A DNA stretch of 64,000 nucleotides from Kaistia soli DSM 19436. GTDB lineage: Bacteria; Pseudomonadota; Alphaproteobacteria; Rhizobiales; Kaistiaceae. Shown piece after piece: positions 25,881 to 33,880 of this stretch. The stretch spans positions 186,001 through 250,000 of the forward strand of contig NZ_FQUP01000004.1 in the NCBI RefSeq assembly GCF_900129325.1, written 5' to 3'. How positions within the stretch are numbered: position 1 is the first letter of the stretch; each line of letters opens with the position of its first letter. A model generated the notes under the pieces. That model had not been told where the DNA came from. It was given only the letters and a program-made list of their open reading frames with translations, and did no database searches. The translations under genes and the position numbers were made by a program.

Positions 25881-27038
25881 ATGAAAATCGTCGACATCAA
25901 GACGGCCGTCGTGGCCTATCACGGCCATGCGACGTTGGTCCGCATTGATACCGACGAGGGCATCGTCGGCTATGGCGAGGCCAACCCGGACGCTGGCGCC
26001 GGAGCGATCGTCGGCCTGATCAACGATCTGAAGCGCGAACTGATCGGCGAGGATCCGCGCAATGTCGACTATTGCTGGGACAAGCTGCGCCGCAACCATG
26101 TATTCTCCGGCGCGCAGTCGGGCATCTTCCTGATCGCTCTATCCGGCATCGAGATCGCGCTCTGGGATATCGCTGCCAAGGCTGCGGGGCAGCCGCTCTA
26201 CCGCATGTTCGGTGGCAAGTATCGCGACAAGGTCCGCCTCTACGCCGATTGCGGCGACGGCGACGACGCGTCTGGCTCGCCCGAAGGCTGTGCTGCCCGG
26301 GCACAACGCATGGTCGCCGAGGGCTTCACAGCGCTGAAGTTCGATATCGACAATCTCAAGCATCCGGCGAAATTCGACGAGATGAATCCGACGGCCAATG
26401 CCGCCGAAATCCGCACCATGGTCGATCGCGTGGCAGCCGTCCGCGAGGCTGTCGGGCCCGATATCGACCTCTGCATCGACTTGCATGCCCGTTATGACGT
26501 GCCGAGCGCCAGTCGGATCGCCTGGGAGATGGAACCGTTCAACCTGCTCTGGCTGGAGGAGCCAATTCCGGCCGAGAATGTCGACGCCCTCCGCCAGGTA
26601 CGCAACCGCAGCCGCACGCCGATCTGCATCGGCGAAAATCTCTACACGCGCTGGGGCTTCCGCGAGGCGCTGCAGCAGCAGGTCTGCGACGTCATCATGC
26701 CGGACGTGCCGAAATGCGGTGGCCTTTCGGAGAGCCGCAAAATCGCGCAGCTCGCCGAGACCTACTACATCCCGTTCGCGCCGCATCTCGTATCCTCGCC
26801 GCTCGGGACTATGGCGACCTGCCATGTCTGCGCGTCGGTGCCGAATTTCCTCGTCCTGGAATGGCATGCACTCGAGGAGCGCGAGGTTTGGGACAGCTAT
26901 GTCAAGCTGCCGAACGGCGCCAAGTCGATCGTCGAAAACGGCCACATTGTCATCCCGGACGTGCCCGGCATCGGCGTCGAACTCGACATGGACAATGTCC
27001 GCCGTCATGCCGTTTCGGGCTACGGCGTCTTCGAATAG
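25881..27038 (+). CDS. Enolase-superfamily sugar-acid dehydratase (mandelate racemase group), copy 1
   Basis: 385 residues with an N-terminal capping domain and a C-terminal barrel. Metal ligands D200 (CIDLHARYD), E226 (LLWLEEPIPAEN) and E252 (ICIGENL); base dyad D275 (VIMPDVPKCGG) and H302 (FAPHLVSSPLG); K153 in the KxD position of strand 2. This layout is that of acid-sugar dehydratases/racemases, which remove the proton next to the carboxylate and eliminate water to give a 2-keto-3-deoxy acid. It follows the aldo/keto reductase after a 235-base spacer, with GGGAGAGAGCAAGAG as ribosome-binding site. Confidence 0.9.
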   Translation: MKIVDIKTAVVAYHGHATLVRIDTDEGIVGYGEANPDAGAGAIVGLINDLKRELIGEDPRNVDYCWDKLRRNHVFSGAQSGIFLIALSGIEIALWDIAAKAAGQPLYRMFGGKYRDKVRLYADCGDGDDASGSPEGCAARAQRMVAEGFTALKFDIDNLKHPAKFDEMNPTANAAEIRTMVDRVAAVREAVGPDIDLCIDLHARYDVPSASRIAWEMEPFNLLWLEEPIPAENVDALRQVRNRSRTPICIGENLYTRWGFREALQQQVCDVIMPDVPKCGGLSESRKIAQLAETYYIPFAPHLVSSPLGTMATCHVCASVPNFLVLEWHALEEREVWDSYVKLPNGAKSIVENGHIVIPDVPGIGVELDMDNVRRHAVSGYGVFE

Positions 27039-27110
27039 CCAGCCGGCCGGCTGGAAGCGCCGGGGCATCAGCTCCGGCGAATTGCATTACATTCCATATC
27101 GGAGCCAGCC

Positions 27111-28016
27111 ATGGGCAAGCGCGTGGTGTTCACCGGCGGCAGCGGCAGGGTCGGCCGCGTCGTTCTTCCCTATCTGCAGTCGCAAGGTCACCAGCTCCTC
27201 AATCTGGATCTCGCGCCCGTCGATATCCCCGGCATCAACACGATGATCGTCGATCTCGCGGACAGCGGTCAGGCCTTCAACGCGCTCTCGACGCATTTCG
27301 GCTTCGATGAGTATTTTGCGGGCGGCGGGCGCGCGCCCGTCGATGCGGTCGTCCACTTCGCTGCGATCCCGCGCATCTTCGCCCGGCCGGACAACACGAT
27401 GTTCGCGTCCAACGTCCTCTCGACCTACAACGTCATCGAGGCCGCCACCAAGCTTGGCATCCGCAAGGTCATCATCGCCTCGAGCGAAACGGTCTATGGC
27501 GTCTGCTTCGCCGAAGGCCAGCGCGCGTTCAACAGTTTCCCGGTCGACGAGGATCACGACACGGACCCGACGGACAGCTACGGATTGTCGAAGGTCGTCG
27601 GCGAGAAGATCGCCCGCTCCTTCGCCTCGCGCAGCGGTGCCGACATCTATGCCCTCCGGATCGGCGCCGTCACGCTTCCGGAGGACTATGAGCGTTTTCC
27701 GGCCCAGGCCCTCGACCCGGCCAAACGGCATCGCGACGCGTGGAGCTACACCGATGCCCGCGACCTCGGCCAGATCGTCCATCGCTGCCTCCTGACCGAC
27801 GGGCTCGGCTTCCAGGTCTTCAATGCGACCAACGACCGGATCATCGCCAACGAGCCCACCGAAGCGTTCCTGGCGCGCGTGGCACCGGAAACGCCGGTCA
27901 CGCGAACCATGTCCGATTATGAGGCGCCACTTTCGAACCGCAAGGCGCGCGAGTTGCTGGGCTTCGAGGAACAGTATCGCTGGACGGAAATCGTCTCAAA
28001 GAACGAACCCGGCTGA
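27111..28016 (+). CDS. NAD-dependent epimerase/dehydratase-family protein (dehydrogenase-like), copy 1
   Basis: 301 residues, extended SDR fold. Nucleotide-binding FTGGSGRVGRVVLP at the N-terminus, ASSETVYG with the catalytic Ser/Thr region, and the Y-x-x-x-K pair in TDSYGLSKVVGEK. The short C-terminal substrate domain and the sugar-acid context recall uronate dehydrogenases, which oxidise a uronic acid to an aldarolactone, but UDP-sugar epimerase cannot be excluded. A related gene is at 43582-44469. It shares an operon with the enolase-superfamily dehydratase 72 bases upstream. Confidence 0.85.
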   Translation: MGKRVVFTGGSGRVGRVVLPYLQSQGHQLLNLDLAPVDIPGINTMIVDLADSGQAFNALSTHFGFDEYFAGGGRAPVDAVVHFAAIPRIFARPDNTMFASNVLSTYNVIEAATKLGIRKVIIASSETVYGVCFAEGQRAFNSFPVDEDHDTDPTDSYGLSKVVGEKIARSFASRSGADIYALRIGAVTLPEDYERFPAQALDPAKRHRDAWSYTDARDLGQIVHRCLLTDGLGFQVFNATNDRIIANEPTEAFLARVAPETPVTRTMSDYEAPLSNRKARELLGFEEQYRWTEIVSKNEPG

Positions 28017-28029
28017 ACGAGCAGCTTCG

Positions 28030-28056
28030 AGGCGCTACCCATGCACCGTAGCGCCT
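28030..28056. terminator. Bidirectional hairpin between convergent genes
   Basis: AGGCGCTAC (28030-28038) pairs perfectly with GTAGCGCCT (28048-28056) around a 9-base loop. It sits in the 42-base gap between the epimerase-like gene (plus) and the UdgX gene (minus). The plus side is followed by GATTACT, so U-content is modest. Confidence 0.55.
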
Positions 28057-28058
28057 GA

Positions 28059-29468
28059 TTACTCACGCGTCCGTTGAGCCAGCGCCTTGATGGCGCGGAG
28101 ATCCTGAAGAAACAGCGCCAACGCCGCCTCTTTCGCCTCGGCATCGGGCAGACGCAGCAGATAGGCCGGGTGGACGGTGATGAAGCCCGGATGCTCTCCG
28201 AGCACAGCCGGACCGCGCATCTTCGTGACGGGAAGGGCCTTGCCGGTCAGCGCAAGGACGGCGGTTGCCCCGAGCGCGACGACCAGCCTCGGATGGACGA
28301 AACTAAGTTCCTTTTCGAGCCACCAGCGATAGTGCTTCACCTCTCCCGCGGTCGGCCCGACATGCAGCCGCCGCTTGCCGCGCTGCTGGAATTTGAAGTG
28401 CTTGACTGCATTGGTGAGATAAACAGCGCGACGATCGATCCCGGCCTCGTCCATCATGCGATTGAGCAGCTCTCCGGCGGGTCCGACGAAGGGACGGCCC
28501 TGGAGATCCTCCTGATCGCCAGGCTGCTCCCCGACAAAGGCGATGTCGGCCCTGTCAGGACCCTCGCCGAGGACCGCGTGTGTCCCGCCCGGAACCATCG
28601 GCTCCGATGCCGCGATGAGCTGGTTGAGCTGTTCGAGCGTCTTTGGTTCTTGATCGGTCATGGCGGCAACTGCCTTGTCCGGGTTGCGTTTGACGGCGGC
28701 CATCGCCTCGCGTTCAGTCATATCCTTGACGCGCTGCGGCGCCGCTTGAAGGAGGCCGGGGATCAGCTGCGCCTCGGGAAGATTGTGCCAATAGCGCGTC
28801 GGCATTTCAGCGCGCATCATCGACGGATTGACGCGTGCCGGATTGAACGTGCTCTCGTAATAGCCGAGCCAGCTTTCCTCCATGTCGTCATTCGTGGCGG
28901 CGTCACCCTTCACCGCGGCAGGCCCCGTCGTGAGCTGGTCGCCATCCCAGCGCAACGATCCGACCGGTGTCAGGATCGACCAGCGCATGCTGCGAAATCG
29001 GTCGATGAAGAACGAGGAAACGCGTTCGACGATAAGATGATCCGGCTCGAACCACGCGACGAACCATTCGCCGTCCGAGGCCTCGACGCGGCGGAAGCGG
29101 ACGAAAGCGTGCATCTTGTGAATGTCGCGCCGGATGGCCTTCGCCATTATGTGCAACCGGTGGACCAGCGGGTCGCTTGCAATCTCCAGGAGGCTGCGCT
29201 CGCCCTGGAGAACCCGCCAGATGAGGTTATAAAGCAGCGCGTAACGCTCGGGATCGCGGTGACAGACGACCAGGCCGACAAGTTCGGCAACCGCCTTGGG
29301 CAAGGCGACCGGTGGCGCGCCAGCCGCAACGGCCTCGCCGAACAGCGCCGGGCTGTTCGAGCTGCTCCACACGACCTCCGCGGGTGGAATGAGCTCGGCA
29401 ACGAGGAACCGCACCGCCTGCCTGAAGCCTTCGGCATCGGCGCCGTCGCAAAGTTCGATCCGCTTCAT
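28059..29468 (-). CDS. UdgX-type uracil-DNA glycosylase fused to a DUF4130 domain
   Basis: 469 residues. N-terminal part (about 1-240) is the DUF4130 family (TIGR03915) that normally accompanies UdgX. The C-terminal part (about 275-469) is a family-4-like uracil-DNA glycosylase with GEQPGDQED (313-321) and GRPFVGPAGELL. The UdgX-specific loop is K365-R-R-L-H369; in mycobacterial UdgX (KRRIH) the histidine bonds covalently to the abasic site after uracil removal. The C-terminal HPAYLLR motif is also present. It overlaps the radical-SAM gene by ATGA, and the pair is under an SOS box, so it is a damage-inducible repair factor. Confidence 0.92.
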   Translation of the reverse strand: MKRIELCDGADAEGFRQAVRFLVAELIPPAEVVWSSSNSPALFGEAVAAGAPPVALPKAVAELVGLVVCHRDPERYALLYNLIWRVLQGERSLLEIASDPLVHRLHIMAKAIRRDIHKMHAFVRFRRVEASDGEWFVAWFEPDHLIVERVSSFFIDRFRSMRWSILTPVGSLRWDGDQLTTGPAAVKGDAATNDDMEESWLGYYESTFNPARVNPSMMRAEMPTRYWHNLPEAQLIPGLLQAAPQRVKDMTEREAMAAVKRNPDKAVAAMTDQEPKTLEQLNQLIAASEPMVPGGTHAVLGEGPDRADIAFVGEQPGDQEDLQGRPFVGPAGELLNRMMDEAGIDRRAVYLTNAVKHFKFQQRGKRRLHVGPTAGEVKHYRWWLEKELSFVHPRLVVALGATAVLALTGKALPVTKMRGPAVLGEHPGFITVHPAYLLRLPDAEAKEAALALFLQDLRAIKALAQRTRE

Positions 29469-30679
29469 TCGAAGAGACCGAGCTGCCGCGGAGGCGGTGC
29501 AAGGCGCTGACGGAGATCGAGCCGATCGGTCAGATGCGAAGGGTGATGGTCCGCGGTGACGAGGAAAGCCTTTGCCCGCTTCATGCCGCCACTCAAGCGA
29601 CCGACATCGTCCCATCGCAGCCGCGTATGACGTCGGCAGGCAATGATCTTATCGACGGCGCGGCTGCCGAGGCCGGGAACGCGCAGCAGCAGCTCGCGGT
29701 CGGCGCTGTTCACGTCGACCGGAAAGCGATCGCGATTTTTCAGCGCCCAGGCGAGCTTCGGATCGATTTCGAGATCAAGCATGCCGTCTTCACCACCTGC
29801 CGCAATCTCCTGCACGGTGAAACCGTAGTAGCGCAGCAGCCAATCGGCTTGATACAGCCGGTTCTCGCGCTTGAGCGGCGCAGCCTTCACCGGCAGGACA
29901 GGACTCGCCTCGGGGATGGGACTGAAGGCCGAGTAGTAGACCCGCTTGAGGCCAAAGTCGGAATAGAGGTCCGAGCTGGTCCTCAGCACCGCTTCGTCCG
30001 TGACGTCGTCAGCCCCGACGATCATCTGCGTGCTTTGCCCCGCCGGGGCGAAGGACCGGCGCTCCTCGCGCGCCTCGACGATGCGCTCGCGCATCTGGCC
30101 CATGGCCGCCCGGATCGAGCCCTTGTCCTTCTCCGGCGCAAGCTTTTTCAGGCTGATATCCGAGGCCAGTTCGACATTCACGGAAAGCCGGTCCGCCCAC
30201 AGGCCGGCTTGCTCGATCAGCCACGGGCTAGCTTCGGGAATTGCCTTCAGATGAATATAGCCTGCAAAGCCATGCTGGTGGCGAAGCTGCTTCGCCACCA
30301 GCATCATCTGTTCCATCGTGTAGTCGGGCGACCGGATGATGCCGGAGGAGAGGAACAGGCCCTCGATGTAGTTGCGCTTGTAGAATTCCAGCGTGAGGCG
30401 AACGACCTCATCGACGCTGAAGCGCGCCCGCCTGACATTCGATGAGCGACGGTTGATGCAGTATGAGCAATCGAAAAGGCAATAATTGGTCAGTAAGATC
30501 TTGAGCAATGACACACAACGCCCGTCCGGCGTGTAAGAGTGGCAAATACCGCTTCCCGTTGTCGAACCAATACCGCCAGGCTTCGCAGTGCGTTTCTCAG
30601 CGCCCGAAGAAGCACAGGATGCGTCGTATTTCGCGGCATCGGCGAGGATGCGAAGCTTTTCAAGGCTCGTGAGTGCCAT
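29465..30679 (-). CDS. Putative DNA-modification/repair radical SAM protein (UdgX partner)
   Basis: 404 residues. Radical-SAM 4Fe-4S cysteines C67-x3-C71-x2-C74 in NYCLFDCSYCINRR. The C-terminal part has a helix-hairpin-helix, VNSADRELLLRVPGLGSRAV followed by DKIIACRR, a non-specific DNA-binding element. This is the TIGR03916 family, which is almost always found next to UdgX/DUF4130; the chemistry is unknown. Start ATG 30679 has GAAGGTGACGC before it, and an exact SOS box ends 16 bases upstream of the start codon. A C-terminal RQLGLFE tail is usual for the family. Confidence 0.92.
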   Translation of the reverse strand: MALTSLEKLRILADAAKYDASCASSGAEKRTAKPGGIGSTTGSGICHSYTPDGRCVSLLKILLTNYCLFDCSYCINRRSSNVRRARFSVDEVVRLTLEFYKRNYIEGLFLSSGIIRSPDYTMEQMMLVAKQLRHQHGFAGYIHLKAIPEASPWLIEQAGLWADRLSVNVELASDISLKKLAPEKDKGSIRAAMGQMRERIVEAREERRSFAPAGQSTQMIVGADDVTDEAVLRTSSDLYSDFGLKRVYYSAFSPIPEASPVLPVKAAPLKRENRLYQADWLLRYYGFTVQEIAAGGEDGMLDLEIDPKLAWALKNRDRFPVDVNSADRELLLRVPGLGSRAVDKIIACRRHTRLRWDDVGRLSGGMKRAKAFLVTADHHPSHLTDRLDLRQRLAPPPRQLGLFE

Positions 30680-30694
30680 GCGTCACCTTCAGAT

Positions 30695-30709
30695 GTTCAT
30701 GATTTGTTC
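30695..30709 (-). promoter_or_regulatory. SOS (LexA) box, alphaproteobacterial type
   Basis: GTTC (30695-30698), seven bases, GTTC (30706-30709) is an exact match to the direct-repeat LexA site GTTC-N7-GTTC of alphaproteobacteria. It lies 16-30 bases upstream of the radical-SAM start codon, where it would cover a promoter for the radical-SAM/UdgX pair. The next plus-strand gene is 208 bases away, so co-control is possible but less likely. Confidence 0.8.
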
Positions 30710-30916
30710 TAAACAGTTATGGTGCTCGGATCGAGTCAATTCAACGCGGGGGATCAACAAGGCCGAACAGTTCCGACGCGAAGCTTGAACTTGGCAGCAT
30801 GTCGTTCGTAGGCGGGATCGCACGGACATGCCGCGCATTGACCCGGCGCCGCCCCGGCTTAAAAATCGATCGGCTTCGCACAACCGATGCACCTGCGAAG
30901 CGGATGGAGGACTATC

Positions 30917-31132
30917 ATGACCGTCACGGAACTGATCGCTCGGCTCAACGCACTCAACCTGCCAAATGCGGAGGTGATGATCGCCGGCGAGGACGACGGC
31001 TTCGACCTCGTCCGCCGCGTGGATACCCGCAGCGTCAAGGAAACACCCGTCGAGACATGGACAGCGAGCGACCTCGAACTCGCGGATGCCTCTGATGGCG
31101 TGACCTTTGCCTATTTGAGCACGAGCGCGTGA
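30917..31132 (+). CDS. Small hypothetical protein (71 aa)
   Basis: I do not recognise the family. ATG 30917 has GGAGG at 30906-30910, a good ribosome-binding site; an earlier in-frame ATG at 30887 has none. The product is acidic, with no membrane helix or signal peptide: an N-terminal amphipathic helix (MTVTELIARLNALNLPN), then an EVMIAGEDDGFDLVRRV strand-loop-strand and an acidic tail. It is divergent from the SOS-controlled repair pair and 6 bases upstream of a DUF1801 gene, probably in one transcript with it. Confidence 0.7.
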   Translation: MTVTELIARLNALNLPNAEVMIAGEDDGFDLVRRVDTRSVKETPVETWTASDLELADASDGVTFAYLSTSA

Positions 31133-31138
31133 ATCGCG

Positions 31139-31573
31139 ATGACGCGCAGCGATGACAATGACAGCAGCGCAGCGACGCGGCTGATCGATGGGCGCATCAG
31201 CGAACTGGCCGATTGGCGCGGTGAGAGGCTCGCTTATATGCGCATGCTGATCCGGTCAGCCGGCCCCGCCATCACCGAGGAATGGAAATGGCGCGGCGTG
31301 CCGGTCTGGTCGCATTCCGGCATCATCTGCACCGGCGAAACCTACAAGGACGTCGTGAAGCTCACCTTCGCCAAGGGCGCATCCCTCGCGGATCCATCCG
31401 GTCTCTTCAATGCGAGCCTCACGGGCAATACGCGCCGGGCGATCGATATCCACGCCGGCGACACGATCGACGACGAGGCCTTCAAGGCGCTCGTCCGCGA
31501 AGCAGCGGCGCGGAATATCGCCGCCCGCCCGGCCCGCTCCAAGACTGAGACCGGCTTTTCCACGACGAAATGA
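31139..31573 (+). CDS. DUF1801 family protein
   Basis: 144 residues of the YdhG/DUF1801 type, small cytoplasmic alpha/beta proteins of unknown function. Characteristic blocks are PAITEEWKWRGVPVWSHSG, then ICTGETYKDVVKLTFAKGAS and the C-terminal RRAIDIHAGDTIDDEAFKAL followed by VREAAARN. It follows the 71-residue hypothetical gene by 6 bases. Confidence 0.8.
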   Translation: MTRSDDNDSSAATRLIDGRISELADWRGERLAYMRMLIRSAGPAITEEWKWRGVPVWSHSGIICTGETYKDVVKLTFAKGASLADPSGLFNASLTGNTRRAIDIHAGDTIDDEAFKALVREAAARNIAARPARSKTETGFSTTK

Positions 31574-31710
31574 CCGCGACGCTGCCTGGCTGATTGCGGG
31601 CGGGGGTTGCCCCGGTCATGCATCCCGGCGCCGATCATCGTCCGTTTTCCTCGAAATTGTGAGCAGGGCCTCGACGACTGCGAGCAACTCCGCTAGAAAT
31701 CGTACACGAA

Positions 31711-31721
31711 ATGCAGTGCAT
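31711..31721. promoter_or_regulatory. Short perfect palindrome before a GntR gene
   Basis: ATGCAGTGCAT is a perfect inverted repeat about its central G, 50 bases upstream of the start of the GntR gene at 31772. FCD-type GntR proteins often bind 11- to 17-base sites of this design (ATGCA-N-TGCAT resembles ATAC/ATGCAT-type operators). Autoregulation is the simplest reading. Confidence 0.4.
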
Positions 31722-31771
31722 TATGCGCTAACCCGCCAGAGCGCGAATTCCAAGGGCATGCGAAGCGGTTG

Positions 31772-32476
31772 ATGAACACTTTTGCCAGCCTCGACGTCCC
31801 CCTGTTTCCCACGCTCGACCGCGAGGCCTCGGTTTATGAGGCGATCCGCGAGGACATCATTTCAGGTCGGCTGCCGGCCAATGCCCGCCTGATCGTCGCC
31901 GACCTCGCCGCCCAGCACGGCACATCAACAAATCCCGTGCGCGAGGCCCTGCAGCAACTGCGCGGCGAAGGCTTCGTCACGATGGCGCAGAACCGCGGCG
32001 CCCGCGTCCGGCCGATCGACGAAGAGTTCATTCGCGACATCTATGAGATCGAGGTGCTGATCGAACCAGCGCTGACGCGCTGGTTTGTCGGCATCGCCAC
32101 CGAGGCGGACATCGCGGCGCTCGAGGCGTTGCATGCCGAGATGGTAGCGCTGAACTACGCCGACCCGATCCGCCACGGGCTGCTCGACACGCAATTCCAC
32201 CACACGATGTATCAGCGGCACTACAACCGCCATGCCGTCGATCTCTGGTGGAAGCATCGAGAGATCCTCCGGGCGATCAGCCGCCGCCATCGCACGTCGC
32301 TCGGTCGCCAAGCCGCCGTGATGCGCGAACATGGCGAGGTCCTTGAGGCGATCAAGGCCCATGACGACCAAGCAGCCGCGGCAATCATCGCCCGGCATGT
32401 CGAAGGATCAGGCAGGCACATCATCGAGCAGATGCGCGCCTCGCGTCACAATATCCATAAAGACAAGGTGGAATAA
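31772..32476 (+). CDS. GntR-family regulator, FadR/FCD type, heading the sugar-acid cluster
   Basis: 234 residues from ATG 31772. Winged helix about 15-80: ASVYEAIREDIISGRLPANA, TSTNPVREALQQLRGEGFV. The FCD domain shows YEIEVLIEPALTRWFVGIAT and metal-site histidines in DTQFHHTMYQRHYN and MREHGEVLEAIKAHD. The gene directly precedes two enolase-superfamily dehydratase genes on the same strand and is the only regulator between 31.7 and 50.6 kb, so it is the best candidate for controlling the sugar-acid cluster. Confidence 0.9.
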   Translation: MNTFASLDVPLFPTLDREASVYEAIREDIISGRLPANARLIVADLAAQHGTSTNPVREALQQLRGEGFVTMAQNRGARVRPIDEEFIRDIYEIEVLIEPALTRWFVGIATEADIAALEALHAEMVALNYADPIRHGLLDTQFHHTMYQRHYNRHAVDLWWKHREILRAISRRHRTSLGRQAAVMREHGEVLEAIKAHDDQAAAAIIARHVEGSGRHIIEQMRASRHNIHKDKVE

Positions 32477-32507
32477 CCACCATGATTTATCCTTTGGAGG
32501 GAATGTC

Positions 32508-33833
32508 TTGTCTATTGCGTCAGAGCCACTGGAGCTAGTTGAGAGCGTCGAGAACGGCATCCGTACGTCCTCTCAGCCGTCAAAGCTTCGAATTACCGAT
32601 GTTCGCGTCGCGACGATCGTCGGCCACGGCTATTATCCGATCCTTCGGATCGATACCAACCAAGGCATTTACGGCCTCGGCGAAGTGCGCGATGGCGCGC
32701 ATCCCGATACCGCGCTCCGCCTGAAGCACCTGCTGGTCGGCCAGAACCCGTGCAATGTCGACTACCTGTTCAAGTCGATCAAACGCTATGGCGGCGACAG
32801 CCGCGAGGCAGGCGGCGTTTGCGGCATCGAGATCGCGCTGATGGACCTTGTCGGCAAGGTCTATGGCATCCCCTGCTATCAGCTGCTCGGCGGCAAATAT
32901 CGGGACAAGGTCCGCCTCTATGGCGACACGCCCGCCCCGCGCAACCAGACGCCGGAGGGCTATGTCGAGGTCGTGATGAAGCGCAAGGCGCTCGGCCTTA
33001 CCTTCATCAAGTTCGATCTTCCCGCCCGCCTGTTCGAAAAGACGCCGGGCGCTCTGGTCGGCAGCGCGACCAAGCACGAATACCATCAATATAATCAATG
33101 GTATGTTCCGGGCCGTGGCGCCGGTCCGCGGATCAGCGAGCGTGGCGTCGAACTCGCGGCAGAGATTTGCGCTGCGGTGCGCGGCGCCGTCGGCGAGGAG
33201 ATCTCGCTCTGCACCGACCATTTCGGCGAAGGCTATGTCACGGCCGACGAAGCGATCCGCATCGGCAAGGCGATCGAGCCCTATAATCTTGCCTGGATCG
33301 AGGACGTCATGCCCTGGCGCGACATCGCCGGGCACAAGAAGGTGGCCGATGCGCTACTGACACCGGTCGCGGCCGGCGAGGACCTCTATCTCTGGGAAGG
33401 CTTCCGCGAGGCGATCGAGACGCGCGCCTTCGATATCATCCATCCCGACATGCTGTCTTCGGGCGGCCTGATGGAAACGAAGCGCGTCGCCGACCATGCC
33501 GAGCGCTTTGGTATTCCGACCGCGCTGCATGCGTGTTGCTCGCCGGTTGGCTTCATGGCCAATGTCCATCTCGGCGCGTCGATTGCCAGCCTTGTTGCGG
33601 TCGAGCATCACGGCCTCGACCTCCCCTTCTTCCGCGATCTCGTGAAGGGTCTCGACGCGAACTACATGGCCGACGGCTATGTGACGGTGCCGGACGCGCC
33701 CGGTCTCGGCATCGACCTCAACGAGGACGTGATCCGAGAGAACCTCCGCAAGACCGCCAGCTATTTCAGCGACACCACCGAGTGGAACGATCTGCGCGTC
33801 GGCGCCGACTTCCGAGGCCACGAGGACGACTGA
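32508..33833 (+). CDS. Enolase-superfamily sugar-acid dehydratase, copy 2
   Basis: 441 residues from a TTG start with GGAGGG 8 bases upstream; no ATG in frame fits. It is longer than its paralogues because of a 28-residue N-terminal extension and an insert around 175-210. Metal ligands D237 (LCTDHFGEG), E265 (LAWIEDVMPW) and E291 (VAAGEDLYL); base dyad D314 (IIHPDMLSSGG) and H341 (ALHACCSPVG); K168 on strand 2. The insert and the CSPVG ending differ from ManD and DgoD, so the exact acid sugar is unknown. Confidence 0.88.
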   Translation: MSIASEPLELVESVENGIRTSSQPSKLRITDVRVATIVGHGYYPILRIDTNQGIYGLGEVRDGAHPDTALRLKHLLVGQNPCNVDYLFKSIKRYGGDSREAGGVCGIEIALMDLVGKVYGIPCYQLLGGKYRDKVRLYGDTPAPRNQTPEGYVEVVMKRKALGLTFIKFDLPARLFEKTPGALVGSATKHEYHQYNQWYVPGRGAGPRISERGVELAAEICAAVRGAVGEEISLCTDHFGEGYVTADEAIRIGKAIEPYNLAWIEDVMPWRDIAGHKKVADALLTPVAAGEDLYLWEGFREAIETRAFDIIHPDMLSSGGLMETKRVADHAERFGIPTALHACCSPVGFMANVHLGASIASLVAVEHHGLDLPFFRDLVKGLDANYMADGYVTVPDAPGLGIDLNEDVIRENLRKTASYFSDTTEWNDLRVGADFRGHEDD

Positions 33834-33880
33834 AGGGCCGTCTCGTCTACCCCAAAGCCCTCTGTGCGCGAAAGACGCCC

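Noticed and set aside
28074-29510. A 478-codon plus-strand open frame opposite the UdgX gene
   Set aside because: The minus strand carries clear UdgX motifs; the plus frame has no recognisable family and no start signal.
32503-32505. ATG as start for dehydratase copy 2
   Set aside because: It is out of frame with the conserved protein; the TTG at 32508 is in frame and has GGAGGG at a good distance.
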